Source: Tubiluchus corallicola (taxonomy: Eukaryota; Priapulida; Priapulimorpha; Priapulimorphida; Tubiluchidae). From it: DNA of 34,824 nt. Every line of letters starts with the position of its first letter. The stretch's first letter is position 1. The notes below the pieces were generated by a model. It ran no database searches, had not been told where the DNA came from, and saw only the letters and a program-made list of their open reading frames with translations. Positions 1 to 17,885 of the stretch are shown here, piece after piece. Both the position numbers and the translations under genes were made by a program. The DNA lies in contig JAQGDQ010001557.1 of assembly GCA_030141605.1 (NCBI GenBank), positions 1-34,824 on the forward strand, read 5' to 3'.

Positions 1-2589
1 CCGTGTGTAGCGCTAAAGTATTCGTACGCACAAACTTACGAGGCAATTAGTTCGTAAGAACTAGTGATTCCAGTCCCATTGGCGTTTCTCTAAAATTTTT
101 AATGTCAGTCGTATTAATGTGAAAACCTGTAGTGTTCTGTATCTTTCATAATCTTTGCATGCTTTAATGCTGGAGCTGAATGTTTACGGACTCTCGTGTT
201 ACGTGCAACTAATGCATAGAAAAAACTTATTCTGGTGCAGTACCGCAAATAAAATTCATTGTGATTCCTGGAAAAAAATCGTTTATCTTTATCCCATCAT
301 GTCGAAAAAGTACAGTCGGGCTCAGGGACGCAAAAACACGCACACAATTTGTGGCTTCATCCACGAAACAAATGATCAAAACATTAAAAGGGTTAGGGTG
401 CCACAAAAGCACTTGCTACACCACTGTATCTTTTACGATCTTTTTGGCATTTGCAATAGTAGTTTTATACCATTCAAGTTTTTTCCTTGCTTCTTCAGCA
501 AGTTATTTTTAATAATCTGTTTAGACTTTAAAAGGTACTTTGTATCACCCTCCCCCATAAAGTCAAGCTTCTGAGAATGGTTTATCCCTCACATTGTGTT
601 TTAGCACAGTTTTCCACTCTGCGCATTGTCTTTGTGAAGTTTGTGTACAGTGCTTTCGGTGAGCTTGCTTTAGTGTGTGAAAATCAGTCGATTACCGTGT
701 TTAAGGCCGATAATTAGACCTATATTAAAATAAAAATAACATACAGAATTAAAACACCACGTCCATTTGTGTTCTCTGTCGTTATAACATGTTCGTGTTC
801 ATGTGTGTGCTTTTGAATTGTGTACATGTATTTTATTTACAAGCTATTTAATTTGTTACGACAAGAACAATTTTTTTCAAATTCATGCTATCGTAGACAT
901 TACTAACTTTCAGAGTTTGTGGTTTGCAATGGTTTCGTTGGTACATTTCTACTTGAAGCTGAAAAGTCTATAGATTGCTGATAAACGCAACATGATATGA
1001 TAGTGATACTGTGGATCTCTGAATCTGATACAGTAACAGTAACCAGCAGTGTGTGGTTGTGTTTGCTCCTGGTATATTAGGGATTCCTGCAGGCATGCGT
1101 CTGTTTTTGAGAATACAACGCTACCTAGTAATGATGCGGTATAGTTGCTTGCAGTAATGCAAGTGATCAGATATCTTTGGGCATGCCACCTGATTTACAT
1201 CTGCACTTCTTCAGTGAACAACAGTTCTACATAAAACACGTAATTGATGTCAATTTTTATTCAGTTTAGTTAAATAATTTAATATTATCATGTGTTATAG
1301 CAAATCATTGAAATATAGAATGCGTATGCCTTACTGCAAGTGCTCCGTTTGTGAGGCTATTGAAAGAGGGTTTTGCCATAATGCATATAAAATTATCGTC
1401 AGCATTTGTCCATACATATTGCTTCATTTTTGGATCATCTAAGTTATTCTAATTATTCTTTCTGCTATAATTTAGCAGCTTGTTTAACTGGTTTATTTAT
1501 ACAAAGCATAATTAGTGAACATCCTGCCAGTGAACTATGTCAGCATTTGTGGCCTGTCATTAATTTTTCCACATTCTGTTTAGATTCTCGGACCTTTCAA
1601 GCTAGGGCTACAGTATTGGGACTGAGCTCTGTGTACTGTTTGAAAACTGTGTGGGTTATGCATGAATTTTTCTGACCAGATCCACTAGGGCTAGGAAAAA
1701 AATTTAAAAATTTGATTATGATGCACCACCAGTAATGAAACAGTCAGTGTCTGGGGTTTTTTAATGCTGCACCCCTTGTTAATGACAGAGCTGAGTGTTT
1801 TGCAGCTATACCTGGGTCCTGGCTTTGTATTGTTCTGTAAGTTTATTTCATTGCATAGGGTCTAATTTGCTATATAACTTTACCTCACAGAAAGATGTGG
1901 TATCTACACACAGTGCACACATACAATCATACATGCATCTCTGCATCAATATAAATTTAAATTAATTAGTTTGAACATTTCTAAGGTGAAAACAGCATCA
2001 GAAAATTATACCATGGATTTTTTTGCAAGTTTACATACATCATTTTCATGTTTATAGAAATCTTATAGTGTAAAATAATTTGACAGTGTTTGTCTACAAC
2101 TCGTTATTCTATGGTTTGGGATCTGTAAATGGTTGTTGTGAATCTGAAATCACTGAAGTAGAGTCAGTTGTTATTCATTCATTAAAATTGACTTGCATTA
2201 GTTAGTCATAACTGTTATCAAATCCTTTAAGAGAAATGTTTGCAAAACAAAAAAATACTTTGGGCCTGCTGTGGATAAAGTTTTTCTTAAATAACAAGTG
2301 CATTTCTAATATCTATTTATTTAAGGTTTGCTAAATTTCTCAATCCTTTTTAAATTCGTTTCAAGAACATAAAGAGCAAAAAGTTCTGCTTTGTGGATAA
2401 CCCACAGTTTGCAAATCATGTCCCTCTCCTTGGACCGTTTCTTGTAGTCCTGGTTCAACTTTGTGATCTTAGAGACTACGTACTGAGATTGGATTTTAAC
2501 ATTGGCTGTTTCAGTGTTTGGTACCTAATATTAAATTTTGTCTTTGACTCACTAAGGATAGTTCCGGAATGCGTTTCTTTTTGATAGAA
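1..2589. other. Non-coding flank, no supported gene
   Basis: Both strands were read. Open frames here are short, AT-rich and resemble no known family, and they lack convincing paired splice sites. AATAAA motifs on the + strand near 248 and 726 would fit the 3' UTR of a + strand gene ending left of the window, but nothing coding supports that. The first 57 bases read as an 18-codon open tail closed by TAA, which is too short to call. Confidence 0.5.
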
Positions 2590-3086
2590 GCTCGCGCCCA
2601 CTTAGAAGTGACGTAGTAAAGAAGTGACAGCGTTTACAAACAAATTGTTTACTACCATATAATGCCTAGTCTTTCGTTGTAGTTCCTTTTTTATTACCCG
2701 TTGTTCTCCTCTAAATTGCTTTCGGCTAAATTGGCGGTTATGCAGATCTTTGCGCGAAGCGTAACTAGACAATGGCCCGCTATTTCTGACGTATTATTTG
2801 TCCACTTCCCCTGTTTAAAATAATGGTACTTGTCCAGTGACGTCATGACGGAATTCTCCGCTTCGTCTGCCTGCGATTGGTTAGTACTGTACACGACCCA
2901 CTGCACGATTGCGAAACGTGCGTTGTGTGCTGCTAAGCCGGTAAAATTCCATTCAATTCATTTACGCTGATATTGAGTGAAAGCTGTGACTCACTTTAAC
3001 TAGAATTGCTGTAGATAATCGATATTTTTTGTGGTTTCGGAGCTTATTTTTAGTTATTGAATGAAAAGTTGCGCAAATATTAGCTG
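2590..3086 (+). promoter_or_regulatory. Putative promoter/5' UTR of the SLC25 carrier gene
   Basis: This stretch is richer in G+C and CpG than the flanks. It contains a perfect palindromic CRE, TGACGTCA, at 2838-2845 (the site bound by CREB/ATF bZIP factors) and an inverted CCAAT box (ATTGG) at 2876-2880. A further TGACGT-like half site lies near 2610. A start codon with an in-frame upstream stop follows at 3087. The motifs are seen directly. The promoter role is inferred from position and composition. No TATA box is obvious. Confidence 0.4.
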
Positions 3087-3257
3087 ATGACGCCTGAGCC
3101 TGGCAATATGAGCGATTTGGAGAAAGCGGAAAATGTACTTGAAAAAGTGCTACTATATGGTTATGCCCGCCTACACTATTCCTTACTCGGTTCATTCCAT
3201 TTTACACATCCTACAGATCACTTAGTGAAAGTTTACTGGGTACGTATTTTTTGTGCT
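3087..3257 (+). CDS. Candidate first coding exon of the SLC25 carrier
   Basis: An ATG at 3087 (in-frame stop six bases upstream) opens a 57-codon frame ending at a GTAAGT donor (3258). An alternative donor, GTACGT at 3240, would end it at 51 codons. Both leave phase 0, matching the phase-0 acceptor of the next sure exon at 8328. The end of the peptide, HPTDHLVKVYW, resembles the link between the fourth EF-hand and the carrier domain in SCaMC proteins (HPATDL...YW, just before the DIGE/IPDEF stretch). The joined product would have the linker but no EF-hand loops. Splicing over 5 kb is inferred. The exon could belong to a short isoform only, or be chance. Confidence 0.42.
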
Positions 3258-6200
3258 GTAAGTTTGCAAGGACAACATCGTAAATTAATAATCTGGATAT
3301 ACGTTGATTAAATATCTACATAATTATCATTTGATTATTTCTAGTAAACTTCTGTTGAACTATGCATCAGTATTGAAATCACAACATATAGAGGCCTACT
3401 GAGACAATCATTCCGTAGAAAATTATTTTTAAAAAAAACGTATACTAGCCTGGTGTATCAAGACTGTGGACCTAACCACACTGGCGAAAAAATTATATAC
3501 AAACGAGCGGTTTTGTTTATAGGGCCAAAATACGTGATTAGCGAGTTTTCATTTCTAAATTGTAAAAGCAACATGTTTAGTCACTTCGGTACACATTGTC
3601 ATTCTTTCTTTGGCATTCAGACATTGAAATTAAATAATGAATCTAGTGAAAAGCTAGTAATAACAGCTATAATATGTGGGTTAGGAAACTGTTTAATTTG
3701 CCAAACACCACTCAACGTAATAATGCCATACTTTCGTAAGCCTTGCAAATCAAGAGATGTCTTATAAAATTATTGCACGCAGTGAAAGCAAAAACATATA
3801 AATTAAATTGCCAGACAAACTCGGAGTACTAGAGTCAATTCAGTACCTGGCTTTAATTTTCAAGGTATTTTGTATAAGTGTAAAAATTGCCAAATGAGTT
3901 CACTAAATAACTGCATTAATGCAAGTGTGTTTAATGTTAGTGCTCAAAAACAACGTATACTACAGTATAATCTCTGTGATTGTTGTATGAGGGCTAATGC
4001 TGCATTATTTTGCATGTGATCAAGGATTTAGTTTGCTTGAATTCTTTCGAGTAGCATAAGCTCTAGGGCTAAATTGTGTGTATTGCTGTCGAATTTAGGA
4101 ATAATTTTTTGTATGTCTGTTTTGTTTGGTGTTCATTGTTCAGTATGGCTTCTTAGTGGTACTGTTTCATGTTTTTATATGGATATTAGTGTTTTTATTG
4201 TGGCTAGTATTCCTGGTAATAACTTGTAGTGTCTATTATAATAATAAATTTATTCATTGTGTCCTTTTAGGTTTTTTATGATTAAAATGGTCAAAAGTGC
4301 AATGTGCAATTATTTCTAATTAATGATTAATGTGCATTAATGTAAATTTCATTTGGGTGTTTAAAGATCTATTTAGCTGCATAATGAGATTTGTTGTTAT
4401 TCTTGCAATTAAGTAAAACTGTAAGTTAGTTGTCATTTGTACCCCACAGAGTCTAGAGTTGACAGTACTGCTTAGAAATCTCCCTTTTGTTAATGCAGCA
4501 TCACTGCAATGTACATATCACTCTATGTCATGCGGAGAAAACTGGTTGAGTTAATTGACTAAACTATTGTACTTCAGTTATTTTGGACAAAATAAGACTC
4601 CTGAAAGTTAGTTTCCCCATTTAGAAAATAGAACATGGAGAATAGGTTTTTATTGACCTTGCATAGGAGCTAATCATTTGATTTTGAGCAATACACTTGC
4701 ATATTGTATAAACCCTGATAATCTGCTTATTGTACCTAGGTGCATTTTCAGGATTATCACATGCTGCAATAGACAGTGAATGTAGTTGTTAGTCTGCATT
4801 TAGGCCCTAAATTTAGTACATGTATGCTGCATGTTTTTTTGCAAAGTAGGTATGTTTCAGTCTGAGGCGGTTTTCAATTTCAACTTTGTAAGTTTTGACT
4901 TTTGTGAATTTTTGAGAAGTACAAAGATTTGTTACTTTGTGTTTTTCATACTTGAAAATGCTTGACTAAGTTAAATTTTTTAATCCGGTTTGTCCGTACT
5001 GAGACATGCTGGGCTAAGAAGTTTTGCTGATCTTCTAAATTTAAAAGTTCTAATAGTACATCTGACCTCCAACGAAGGACAGTAGGTTACGACTCTTTTT
5101 CATGCACATAACTCTAGTACAGTCAAGCTCAAGGCTTTTATGTACATCCCTGTGTTTGCCTCGTGGCAACATACTCGTACTCTGGCTACGTCCTTTTAAT
5201 GTAATAAGATGTAACGTTTGAGGCTTGCAATTAAATTTCAAGTATGCTAGTTGTCTAATACTATATTTCTCTAATCAAGACCTATTTTAACACATTTGTT
5301 TCTTTGATATCATGAAAAATTATGACGAAGCGTTCTTTTTTTAGTTTCAAAAATATTTAGGAAAACAAAACTGTGATTATAGTACATGTATTACAATTTG
5401 TTACCTAACCACCAACGACTGTAATCTGTTAGCACAGCCTCATGGTTTCTATTCACTGCGCAGTTTGTAATCTTTAGTTATTTTAAAGGCTCAAGTCACT
5501 GGACGATCTTGAATACGATATAATTTTTACCCATTGTCAAGGTTTTCGACGGTCATTGCCACTAATTACTCTAGTAGCCTACTCCAACGAGAATGACCAT
5601 AATAGGATTTGTTTTCCCAGAGTCAAAGTTTTTGCTTGGTCATTTGCTGTTGACACTAAGTAACCTACCCATTTAGCAGCTTGGTCTTAATGTGATTTTT
5701 CTAGATGTCAAGGTTTTTATTGTGAATGTAGTTGGGTTCAAATCATCTGACTACTAGTAACTATTCTTGCCAATTAGTGTTGTGACGTTTTCTAATCTTG
5801 AGCACGGATTTTGCAGTTGGCATTATTATTAAGCAAGCTTTGTTTTTGTGGGAAACGCTGGTCTCGCAAACTTTCACGTCATGATTAGGTTACCAAGTGC
5901 AACAAAAGTTTATTTGGTCGTGAAGTTTTTCGAAGTTCTCAGGCTGGTACAGTGCGTGCTTTCATTTTTTCACTGCATTCCGCATAGTTATTTGATTCTC
6001 TTTGAAGACAGAATTGTGTTTCTGTGCCTGTACAGTAAATGAGGCTATGGTTTCGCACTTTGTGTGTACTGTATTTATTACAAGAGTTTACTGTAGTTCA
6101 GCAGTTGGGTTACTTCCTTGGCTTCAGTAGGAATGGGCACAGTAGCCTTCAAGGCCGCTTTCCCATGATCAAGCTGCTTCGAACATAAAAATACACTACG

Positions 6201-8327
6201 TGATTATTTTTTTAATGCAGTTCGACACGCTGCAAGCTAGAGTCCAGCAATGGCGAAGTGTATTTAATGTAGCTGGTTATTGGTTGTGGCAGGACCGAGA
6301 TCTTGCTCATTGCTCATTAACTCTCTTAGATACGTGAGACATTAACCGGCAAAGGCATCTCAGGCAAAGCCACGTTCAGCTCGCAACAAGATACTAGTAA
6401 ACAGCCATAGTCAGTATATATCGGTTGAAATCACTCAGACAATATATTAAATGCTGGCAGTGCACTTCTGTAAGATACTTGTCTCATGTAAGATAAAAAA
6501 AACTGTATGTGAGTACTTGGTGCACACTGTCGAAATTTTTTACAGTCATAATTCTAAATGAGTTATGACTTATGACTTCATAGAAAAGGGGAGACTCTCC
6601 GATATGAGATGACATAAACATGAAATTTTTTACTGGCTTTTAATTGCAGATGAACAGGTTGCCAAAAACCACTAGTAGTAATGTATTTTATGTGCAGAAC
6701 ATCTAGCGTTTGTAGCTAATTTCTATATTTATTATTGTAATCGTTTATAAAGCACTCATAAACAGTTGGTAACTTGAGTATTTCTAATACTTGATTTGTC
6801 TTATACAAGTATGCTTCACGAAATGGTGACTTGAACTTAAGTGCAGTGTCATGTATCTTATAATGTAATGTAATTTATTTCTGTTTTTTATTTTTCCTTA
6901 CTTAGAAATTAAGTGAATTTGTTGGCATCAGATTCGTTCCATTTTACCCTGGAGCCTTATTTAGGGAAAATTTTAAAAAAGTAGAGATTCGTACATTTTC
7001 TATAAATTGCCATGTACTTCAAATTAATGACTTATGGTGTGTCAGTCTCATAGCAAGAAAAAATTAACAGCTGCATAACACAACTAAGAATAGCATAGAC
7101 CTAAAGTGAACATTAGAAGTTTTTTCCACTTTAGACTAAGGGTGTATTCAGTTTGATTGCACTGGCACTTCTAGTTCAGGTCAAGTCCATGAAGTAAGTT
7201 GCTTAGACTGCTTGAGGCTTAAGGTTCTGATGAAAATTTTTCGGTTTTCATCTTCCTTTGGCTTATTGTTGTCCATCGGAAATTGTCTTACGCAGCATAA
7301 AAAATCTTTGGTCAGCCAATTTTTGTCATTCAAAAAATTGTTTAAAGCATCCATTTTTACTAATATGGGAGTTTCCTTTTTATTGTGTTGTGTATGATAC
7401 TCTAAAATGCCGAAACAGAAGTTTTGCACCATTTTGCACTACAACAAAAATATAAAAAATGACAATTTGCATCTAAGTGAAATTTTTACTGGTGCCGTAT
7501 TTCTATATATTAGTGAAAATAAGTATTAAAAGTACTTTTACCTTATTACTTTAACCTGCCACCAGGTCTAGACACCAGTTTCTCAGACCTGGACATTGAA
7601 TTCTAGTCAAGCACACATCTTATCTAAAACTACAGACCTATGGAGAAGTTTGACATTTGCTGCATTACGGTACGAAGAACAACATTGCTTTAACCGTAAA
7701 ATGAATTACCCACCTTGCAGGCTTGCACCTGTGTGAATAGTACTTTGCTAAACTGGTGACGGTTTTCCAAACTTTTTCGGTTTATAATTTTAATAACAAG
7801 AGAATGACATTGACAGGTATCACAGTACAGTCCTTTTTTCCTAAAGAAAAACCTGGATGGATGTTAGTTAGTAATGACTACCAAGTTAGGAATGGTTGGC
7901 AGTCTTTGTGTTTAAACTGTATATATACATATACGATTTCTTTTGAATTATTGTAGTACAATATATTCAATAGCTAGCATATATAAACTGTCCTATATAT
8001 GTCCAATTGTTGCGAGCTAATTGCTAACTTAAATTTTGATACACATATATGCACAACTCTTGCTGTACTTACTGACAGTTTGTGACCACAAGTGACTTGG
8101 GAAGTACATTATTATGTAATTTTATATAAAATGGCTTTTTTGCTTCAAATGCTTTTTTGCTTTGAACATCTTTGCCTTTTTCTGGTTTCCTGGCAAATCT
8201 GCTTGCTTTTTGACAATTTGCAGTTGCCAAATGCCAAGATTCTGTGGGGTGCATGGTACAGGGAGGCCAATTATTATAATATTTTAGCCTTTCAAGTGTA
8301 TGCAGCAGTTTTTTTTTTTTCTTCTAG
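3258..8327 (+). other. Long first intron, no further exon recognised
   Basis: I looked for EF-hand loop codons (D-x-D/N-x-D/S-G) and for the conserved WRDYF stretch expected in Ca-regulated SCaMC carriers and found none in a splice-compatible frame. The region is AT-rich and stop-dense. Very short exons could still be hidden here. A T-rich polypyrimidine tract and CTAG acceptor close it at 8327. Confidence 0.4.
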
Positions 8328-12532
<4,205 letters not shown>

Positions 12533-14280
12533 AAAATTGCATCACTTAGATCGTCAGTTTATTTATTGCCTTTAATATAGCATTGTGTATCTCATGAGTG
12601 AAAGCTGTGATGGTTCGTTCATTAAGGTATCATAACCAAGTGTAGTGCTGGTTTCTGTTCTGCAGTGGACGGCATAACTCCTCGTGGGCATTCGTGATAA
12701 AGGTGTGCCTTTACTTGGTGTTATATGTAACACTACAAAGACTGGTTCACTGCCTGTAGATGGAATACTTCAGATCCACGTCTTCAGCTATCTCATTAAA
12801 GGCTGTTACCTGCTGTTACCTACATTGTTTGCTACAATGTAGTGCATATGAAATCACTGCAATTTTAAAATTCTCTCCTCTCTGATTTGTAGTACTGTTG
12901 TACTTGTCTGTCACTCTTAATGTTTTTTAGAGAGTTTCCTGAAAGATTTGCCAATGACATTTTTTAGTTTGAATCGTGCTTTTTCACAGTATAAAGTGCC
13001 ACACAATATTTTCTAATGTGCAGTTTTCTTAAATTTTAGAACATTTCCTGTTGCAAATGTTTCTTTGGTTTGCAGTCTTGCCTCTTGCCTGCACCTTACT
13101 TAACGACTGTTAATTAGTAGTTTGTTTTGCGTATCATTCTGCACTTGATTTTTTAAATTCAGAATGTTAATTGTATATTTTCCCTTGAATATGCGACTTT
13201 TTATTATAAATAGGTGTTGTTGCTGTTGTATTTACTTCCAGTGGAACCGCAGTTTCATATTGTCGAGTACTAGTTTGACAGGCTATATTCCACAATGACC
13301 AATTACAGTAATGTAATGACAGAAAGTAGTATTTATGCAGTACTATTTAGTGAGTTAGTTAACTGCTATATTGTGTTTATTTCTCCTGCTTGGTTACACT
13401 TTCACCATACATAACTCAAAAACTGATTTTAATCCCTTTTAATCGGGTTCAGAGTAGTTGGGCTACAAAGAGTTAATTAATTGATTCTTAGGCACAGCTT
13501 TCGCCATTTCATGGCACGATTAATTGTTGGAAATGAAAAGACGTTGCTGATGGTGCCATTTATACTTTACTAACCATTAATAGTTTTGTTTCCTGTTTTA
13601 CAACGTTTACCTCAATTATTGGTGGTGTATTGGCTTTGTATTAGTCATTTGGACCACAGCAAAAAGATTTTTTGCTACATCCACTGACGGAATTTCAAAT
13701 TTGCTGTTCTGCTTAGCAGTTTCATTTTTTTAATTTTTCCTTCTCATTTTTTTTTTGGTTGACGTTTGCCTCCCGGCGTGAGTTGCACGACCCAATTGTT
13801 TACGCTAATGTATCATTAAAGTTGCAAAAAATTTTGCACTTCCATTTTAGGCAGTTCTTGTATGTACTTTTAATTACTAACAGTGAGCAAATGTATCATG
13901 GTACATACTAATACGAGGCAAAGAAATCTGGTGTGTTTCATAAATATTTGTGAAATGTTGCTTTTTGTGTGAGCCTCATAATGAAGTTGTGATTGAATCT
14001 AAAGTTTATTATAGTTTCTCCAAGTAAAACTGAAAAACTTTGTCCTATCACACTTTTTTTTGAAAAGTGCCTTTGAATCCATGTTTCTTTTAACTTTTCA
14101 AGTTCCTGTTGGAGCAGATGTTCAGATGCTTTAGAAAATCAAAGTTCATCCACAATTCTACATGTACACTCACAGGAAACCCTTGTGCATTTATGATAAA
14201 TTACCTGCTAGTTATAATATTACTGCTGCATAACATTTCTGTTTGAAAGTTCTCCAGAATGTAATTAGAATGTTAATAAA
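12533..14280 (+). other. 3' UTR and downstream flank of the SLC25 carrier
   Basis: This is AT-rich and stop-dense, with no coding potential on either strand. Possible polyadenylation signals on the + strand are ATTAAA at 12795-12800 (short 3' UTR) and AATAAA at 14275-14280 (long 3' UTR). Which is used cannot be decided from sequence alone. Confidence 0.4.
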
Positions 14281-15003
14281 TGTTAGTTGGTTTTTAATAT
14301 TGCATATTACTCAGAAAGATAAATAACATTTGATATGTAAGTTGTAAGTGTAACCAGCCTGTTATCTACCCGCAAAGATGCTGTATATGTTTTTCTGTTA
14401 ATATATTAATATTAATGTTATATACGATTTTTTAATTTAAAACCTATTCCTTAAAAAGTCTTTACCTAGTTTTTCAGATATGTGTGCATAATTGCTTTAA
14501 CTGTGCTGGTCGCATCTGTTATATAAACTTTTATTAAGACAATTGCAAATTTTTGTACCTGTTAGACTCCACTTAGAGAACAAGACAACTTTCTAGTAAG
14601 AAATATTCATTAGTTCCAAATGTTCATAACATGTTAATCTCTGAATAGTTTTAAAAATTGGGCAGCGACTGCTTTGTTATGTGCACATTCAATTAAAAAA
14701 TTGTAAATATTGTGAACACATTCACCTAAATTGTATGTTATTTTTTATAGTTTTAACTGCGTTAAAAATCTGGGTTTTGTTGGCAGGCAGATAATCAATT
14801 CAAGCAAAGGCAAACATTTCATCTGCATTTTTTACTTAATGTAAGTATAAAGCGAGAAACATTAGAAAAAATTGTCAAGCCTCATTTCTAAATGCACTTG
14901 GTCAAGGAAAGTTCATGCATGTATACAATTTGGCACAGACAAAAGGCAAAGGTACATGTGTTAACATTCATGAGGGCAAGATAACTTTGACACTAAATGA
15001 TGT
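14281..15003. other. Intergenic, between convergent 3' ends
   Basis: It lies between the carrier (+) and TTC19 (-). No coding frame, RNA gene or clear repeat is visible. Confidence 0.5.
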
Positions 15004-15009
15004 TTTATT
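15004..15009 (-). terminator. Likely polyadenylation signal of TTC19
   Basis: AATAAA on the - strand, about 230 bases past the TTC19 stop codon. It is the nearest canonical hexamer downstream. Cleavage would fall near 14985. Confidence 0.4.
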
Positions 15010-15236
15010 TACATCCCCAATGCATCAAGTTCAATGCAGCATCTGCACAAGTGTACTTTTGCTAGTTCGAGAAGTATGCCACAAATCACAGTTTCAGTGT
15101 AACACTGTGAACATTGTACAATGTTCTTTTTCAGGCATCACAGTTTTGCAGTGTGTTGTGTTAAATAATATGTTATCATGGTTACACAACTAGATTTATA
15201 CATAATCTCTAAACAAATGTAGATGTAGCTGCAAAC

Positions 15237-17885
15237 TTATTGCTTCTCTTCTACTGCAGATAGAATGGCCATCGCCTGTTCTTCAGTTTCTTTATTTTCT
15301 GTAGCTTTTGCATTTGTCAGTGCTAATTTGCAACATAACCTAGCTTCTGCCCAGTCTTTACGATGAGTGTGAACTGCTGCAAGGTTACAATAAAACAATG
15401 ACAAGTCTTCGTTGCCCGTTTCAGTTGCAACTTCAATTGCCTCTGTCAAATATTCTATTGCTGCTTCATATTCTTCACACAATGAACAGACATTAGCTAA
15501 GTCATTCAACAGTACTAATGTTTGTGGATGCTCTGATCCATTGTACGTTTTACTTATTTCAAGAGCATTCTTATAATACGTTTTTGCAACTTGTAATTCA
15601 CCGCGGGACATGAGATAAGCTGCATACATAGCCATACTCTTAGCCCATAAGAGGTATGTGTCAGTCTCGCTTTCAATAATCGGCTGTTTTGACTTCCTTT
15701 CCTGAGTATCGAGGCAAAACCTAAATCCACTATTTGCCAAATAATCCTTGCCTTGAATGGCATAGATATTAGCAAGTTTTAAAGATATATCGACAACAGC
15801 ATTACTGTCCTCCTCTTGTCTGCTGGCTATCAATATTTTCAGTGTCTCTTTGAAAAGCTTTTCAGATTTTTCATAGATACCAGCTTCAATTGCAACATTT
15901 GCCATGCAGTCGTAAATGTAAGCTTGGGCCTGTAAATCAGCTCTTTCTTGAGCCATCTTTAATGCAACATGTAATATCTGCTCTGCTGCATTGTAATTTC
16001 CTTGTTGTTTAGATAAAATTGCTCGTTTTATGGCAGTCACAACCTAAAACAAATCAAAGACATTAAGAGAGCATTATAACTGTCAGCTTGTCACATATTA
16101 CATAACATAAGTAGAAAAGTGTTTGCACTTACTACTAGTGTACACCACTAACATTAAAAGTAGATGCGCATGCTGTGCAAGTCTTCTAATTTATGAAAAG
16201 TGCAATAACGTATAGCAAACCAACGTGTTTAAGAATATTGTCTTGAAGAATATAAGTACAGTTATTGATAACCATTAAACTTTACTGACCCTATTTGATT
16301 AGTAATGTTTCAATTACATATGTGCGCCTTCTAGTTATTCACATATCCTGAATCTTCATTTCATGGGGATCATTTTGATACCAAGCTCATTGCTCAATGT
16401 TATTTCTAAGCTGAGATAATTCACGTTGAAGATGAGATGCACTGAACAATACATTTTTTGTCGCGTTTCTACAAAACACTTAGCAACCGCACAAATGTTG
16501 GTTGCTACGGACTTTGCAAGAACACATTGAAGTCATGTTTAAATCCAATAGATGGGTCTTTGTGACGAAGATCTGGACTTGGCAACAGAAAAACCCGAAG
16601 CAAAATGACAGCTTCTAGGAGCTACTGTCGGGGTTTAAAAATACAAGTTTTTTACAATTGCATTACTAGTTTCTAGCCAGAGAAGTGGGTAAAAGGGGTT
16701 ATAAAATTAGATTTTTAATTTTTCTTGAATATTTTCTTTATAATTTGGTGCTAGAATATAAATTTCCAAAATGTTTAGCATTTGTTTTTATAAAAAACAA
16801 AAAAAATTGACATTTGAACCAATTTTTGGTGCATGAACAGTGACTTCAAAGTACCATAACGTAGTTTTAACTACGCCGACTTATGGACGGTTTTGGTTTG
16901 CAAGCACACATATAATTATGAAGGTCTTACATTTGCCTTGAAATAGTATTAGAGCAGTGAATTTTTGTACAGAATACTGTTTGTTTTGTTCTTATAAGCG
17001 TTGAAAAAGATCTAGAAATCACCAGCTGTCCATTACAGGAGCTTCATCAATTGTATGCATTGCTACAGAAACCAAATGCTGCATTGTACACTTGAAAATT
17101 ATACCTGGTTATGGAATGGATTACCAAGAGACAGACAAGTATTAGCCAGAAATGTTTTGTGCTTTCCAACTGAAATTAAAATCTTACCTTATTTATTTAC
17201 CTTACCAAACTTTACTAATTTATTTCCAAAGTGCATACCTTATCTTCCTCCTCATCCTCATATCCTAAAAGCTTCTTGAGCGTCAGAAATATACTTGCTG
17301 CAGTAAATGTGAAGGACTTGTACCTACATCAAAATAAGTAGAAGAATTGATATCAAGCTTGAGGAAACGTGTGATTTTAGTTCACCGTTTTCTCGATGAT
17401 CTGTCATATATCCGGGTCACAAACAACAAACAAATTTTAGATAACATTAACAATGCTTCAATGGCCATTAATTACATGTATTTTTTCTCGAAATTTACCA
17501 TATCATGACTACCTTGAGTGGTCACTCATGTTTGGGGCAAGAGTATAAACAATTATAGTGTCCGAACTACCCACAAACAAAAACTTGTTTTTGCTTATAG
17601 CCTCCCGCCTATAGAGACATTATAGTCTGGGCAAGTGACATTATACATGCATTAATTATAAGACAGTTTCTAGACGTTAGTGGCAACTCACTGGAATTGA
17701 AAGGCGTTTTCTCGCCACTGACTTCCCAAATGTGTTTCGAAACAGACATCGTGCATGCCTCTAAATTTAGACAATATAGCGCAAATATGGAAATGAATTC
17801 TCTTGGTTTTGAAAGTCCTGAAAATATATTCTCTTTGGTTTTTTGCAACGTGTAAAGCTAATCGAAACACATAGGGCGCTGACAT
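15237..17885 (-). CDS. TTC19: TTC19, mitochondrial tetratricopeptide repeat protein 19
   Basis: Inner-membrane protein that binds assembled respiratory complex III and is needed to clear Rieske-protein (UQCRFS1) processing fragments (known from the mammalian protein). Exons on the - strand: 17885-17692, 17323-17239, 16043-15237. They give 361 codons plus TAA; human TTC19 is about 380. Exon 1 (ATG at 17885, donor GTGAGT) encodes an Arg/Lys-rich, acid-poor start (MSAPYVFRLALHVAKNQR) fitting a mitochondrial presequence. Exon 2 gives a hydrophobic stretch (FTFTAASIFLTL, about residues 69-80) and then an acidic patch (EDEEEDK), matching the membrane segment and acidic linker of the family. Exon 3 holds the TPR array, with family-specific stretches YDCMANVAIEAG, ISLKLANIYA, HPQTLVLLNDLANV and FYCNLAAVHTHR. 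The phases (2, then 0) join exactly. Exon 3 is certain. Exons 1-2 are inferred from splice sites, frame and the presequence/membrane/acidic order. Confidence 0.9.

Noticed and set aside
1-57. Open tail of 18 codons ending TAA at the window edge
   Set aside because: Too short to tell a real C-terminal exon from chance.
155-574. 139-codon open frame on the + strand
   Set aside because: AT-rich, with no domain, no family resemblance and overlapping frames on both strands; probably chance.
6221-6338. Open stretch with a good-looking acceptor (TTTTTTAATGCAG) inside the long carrier intron
   Set aside because: It encodes nothing resembling an EF-hand or carrier sequence and has no clear phase-compatible donor.
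7181-7432. Open frames on both strands in the carrier intron
   Set aside because: Mutually overlapping, AT-driven and without recognisable protein features.
17105-17169. 65-bp minus-strand pseudo-exon (TTTCAG acceptor, GTATAA donor) with a hydrophobic frame
   Set aside because: Its hydrophobic frame is out of phase with the TTC19 TPR exon, whereas the exon at 17239-17323 joins in phase and has the expected acidic linker.
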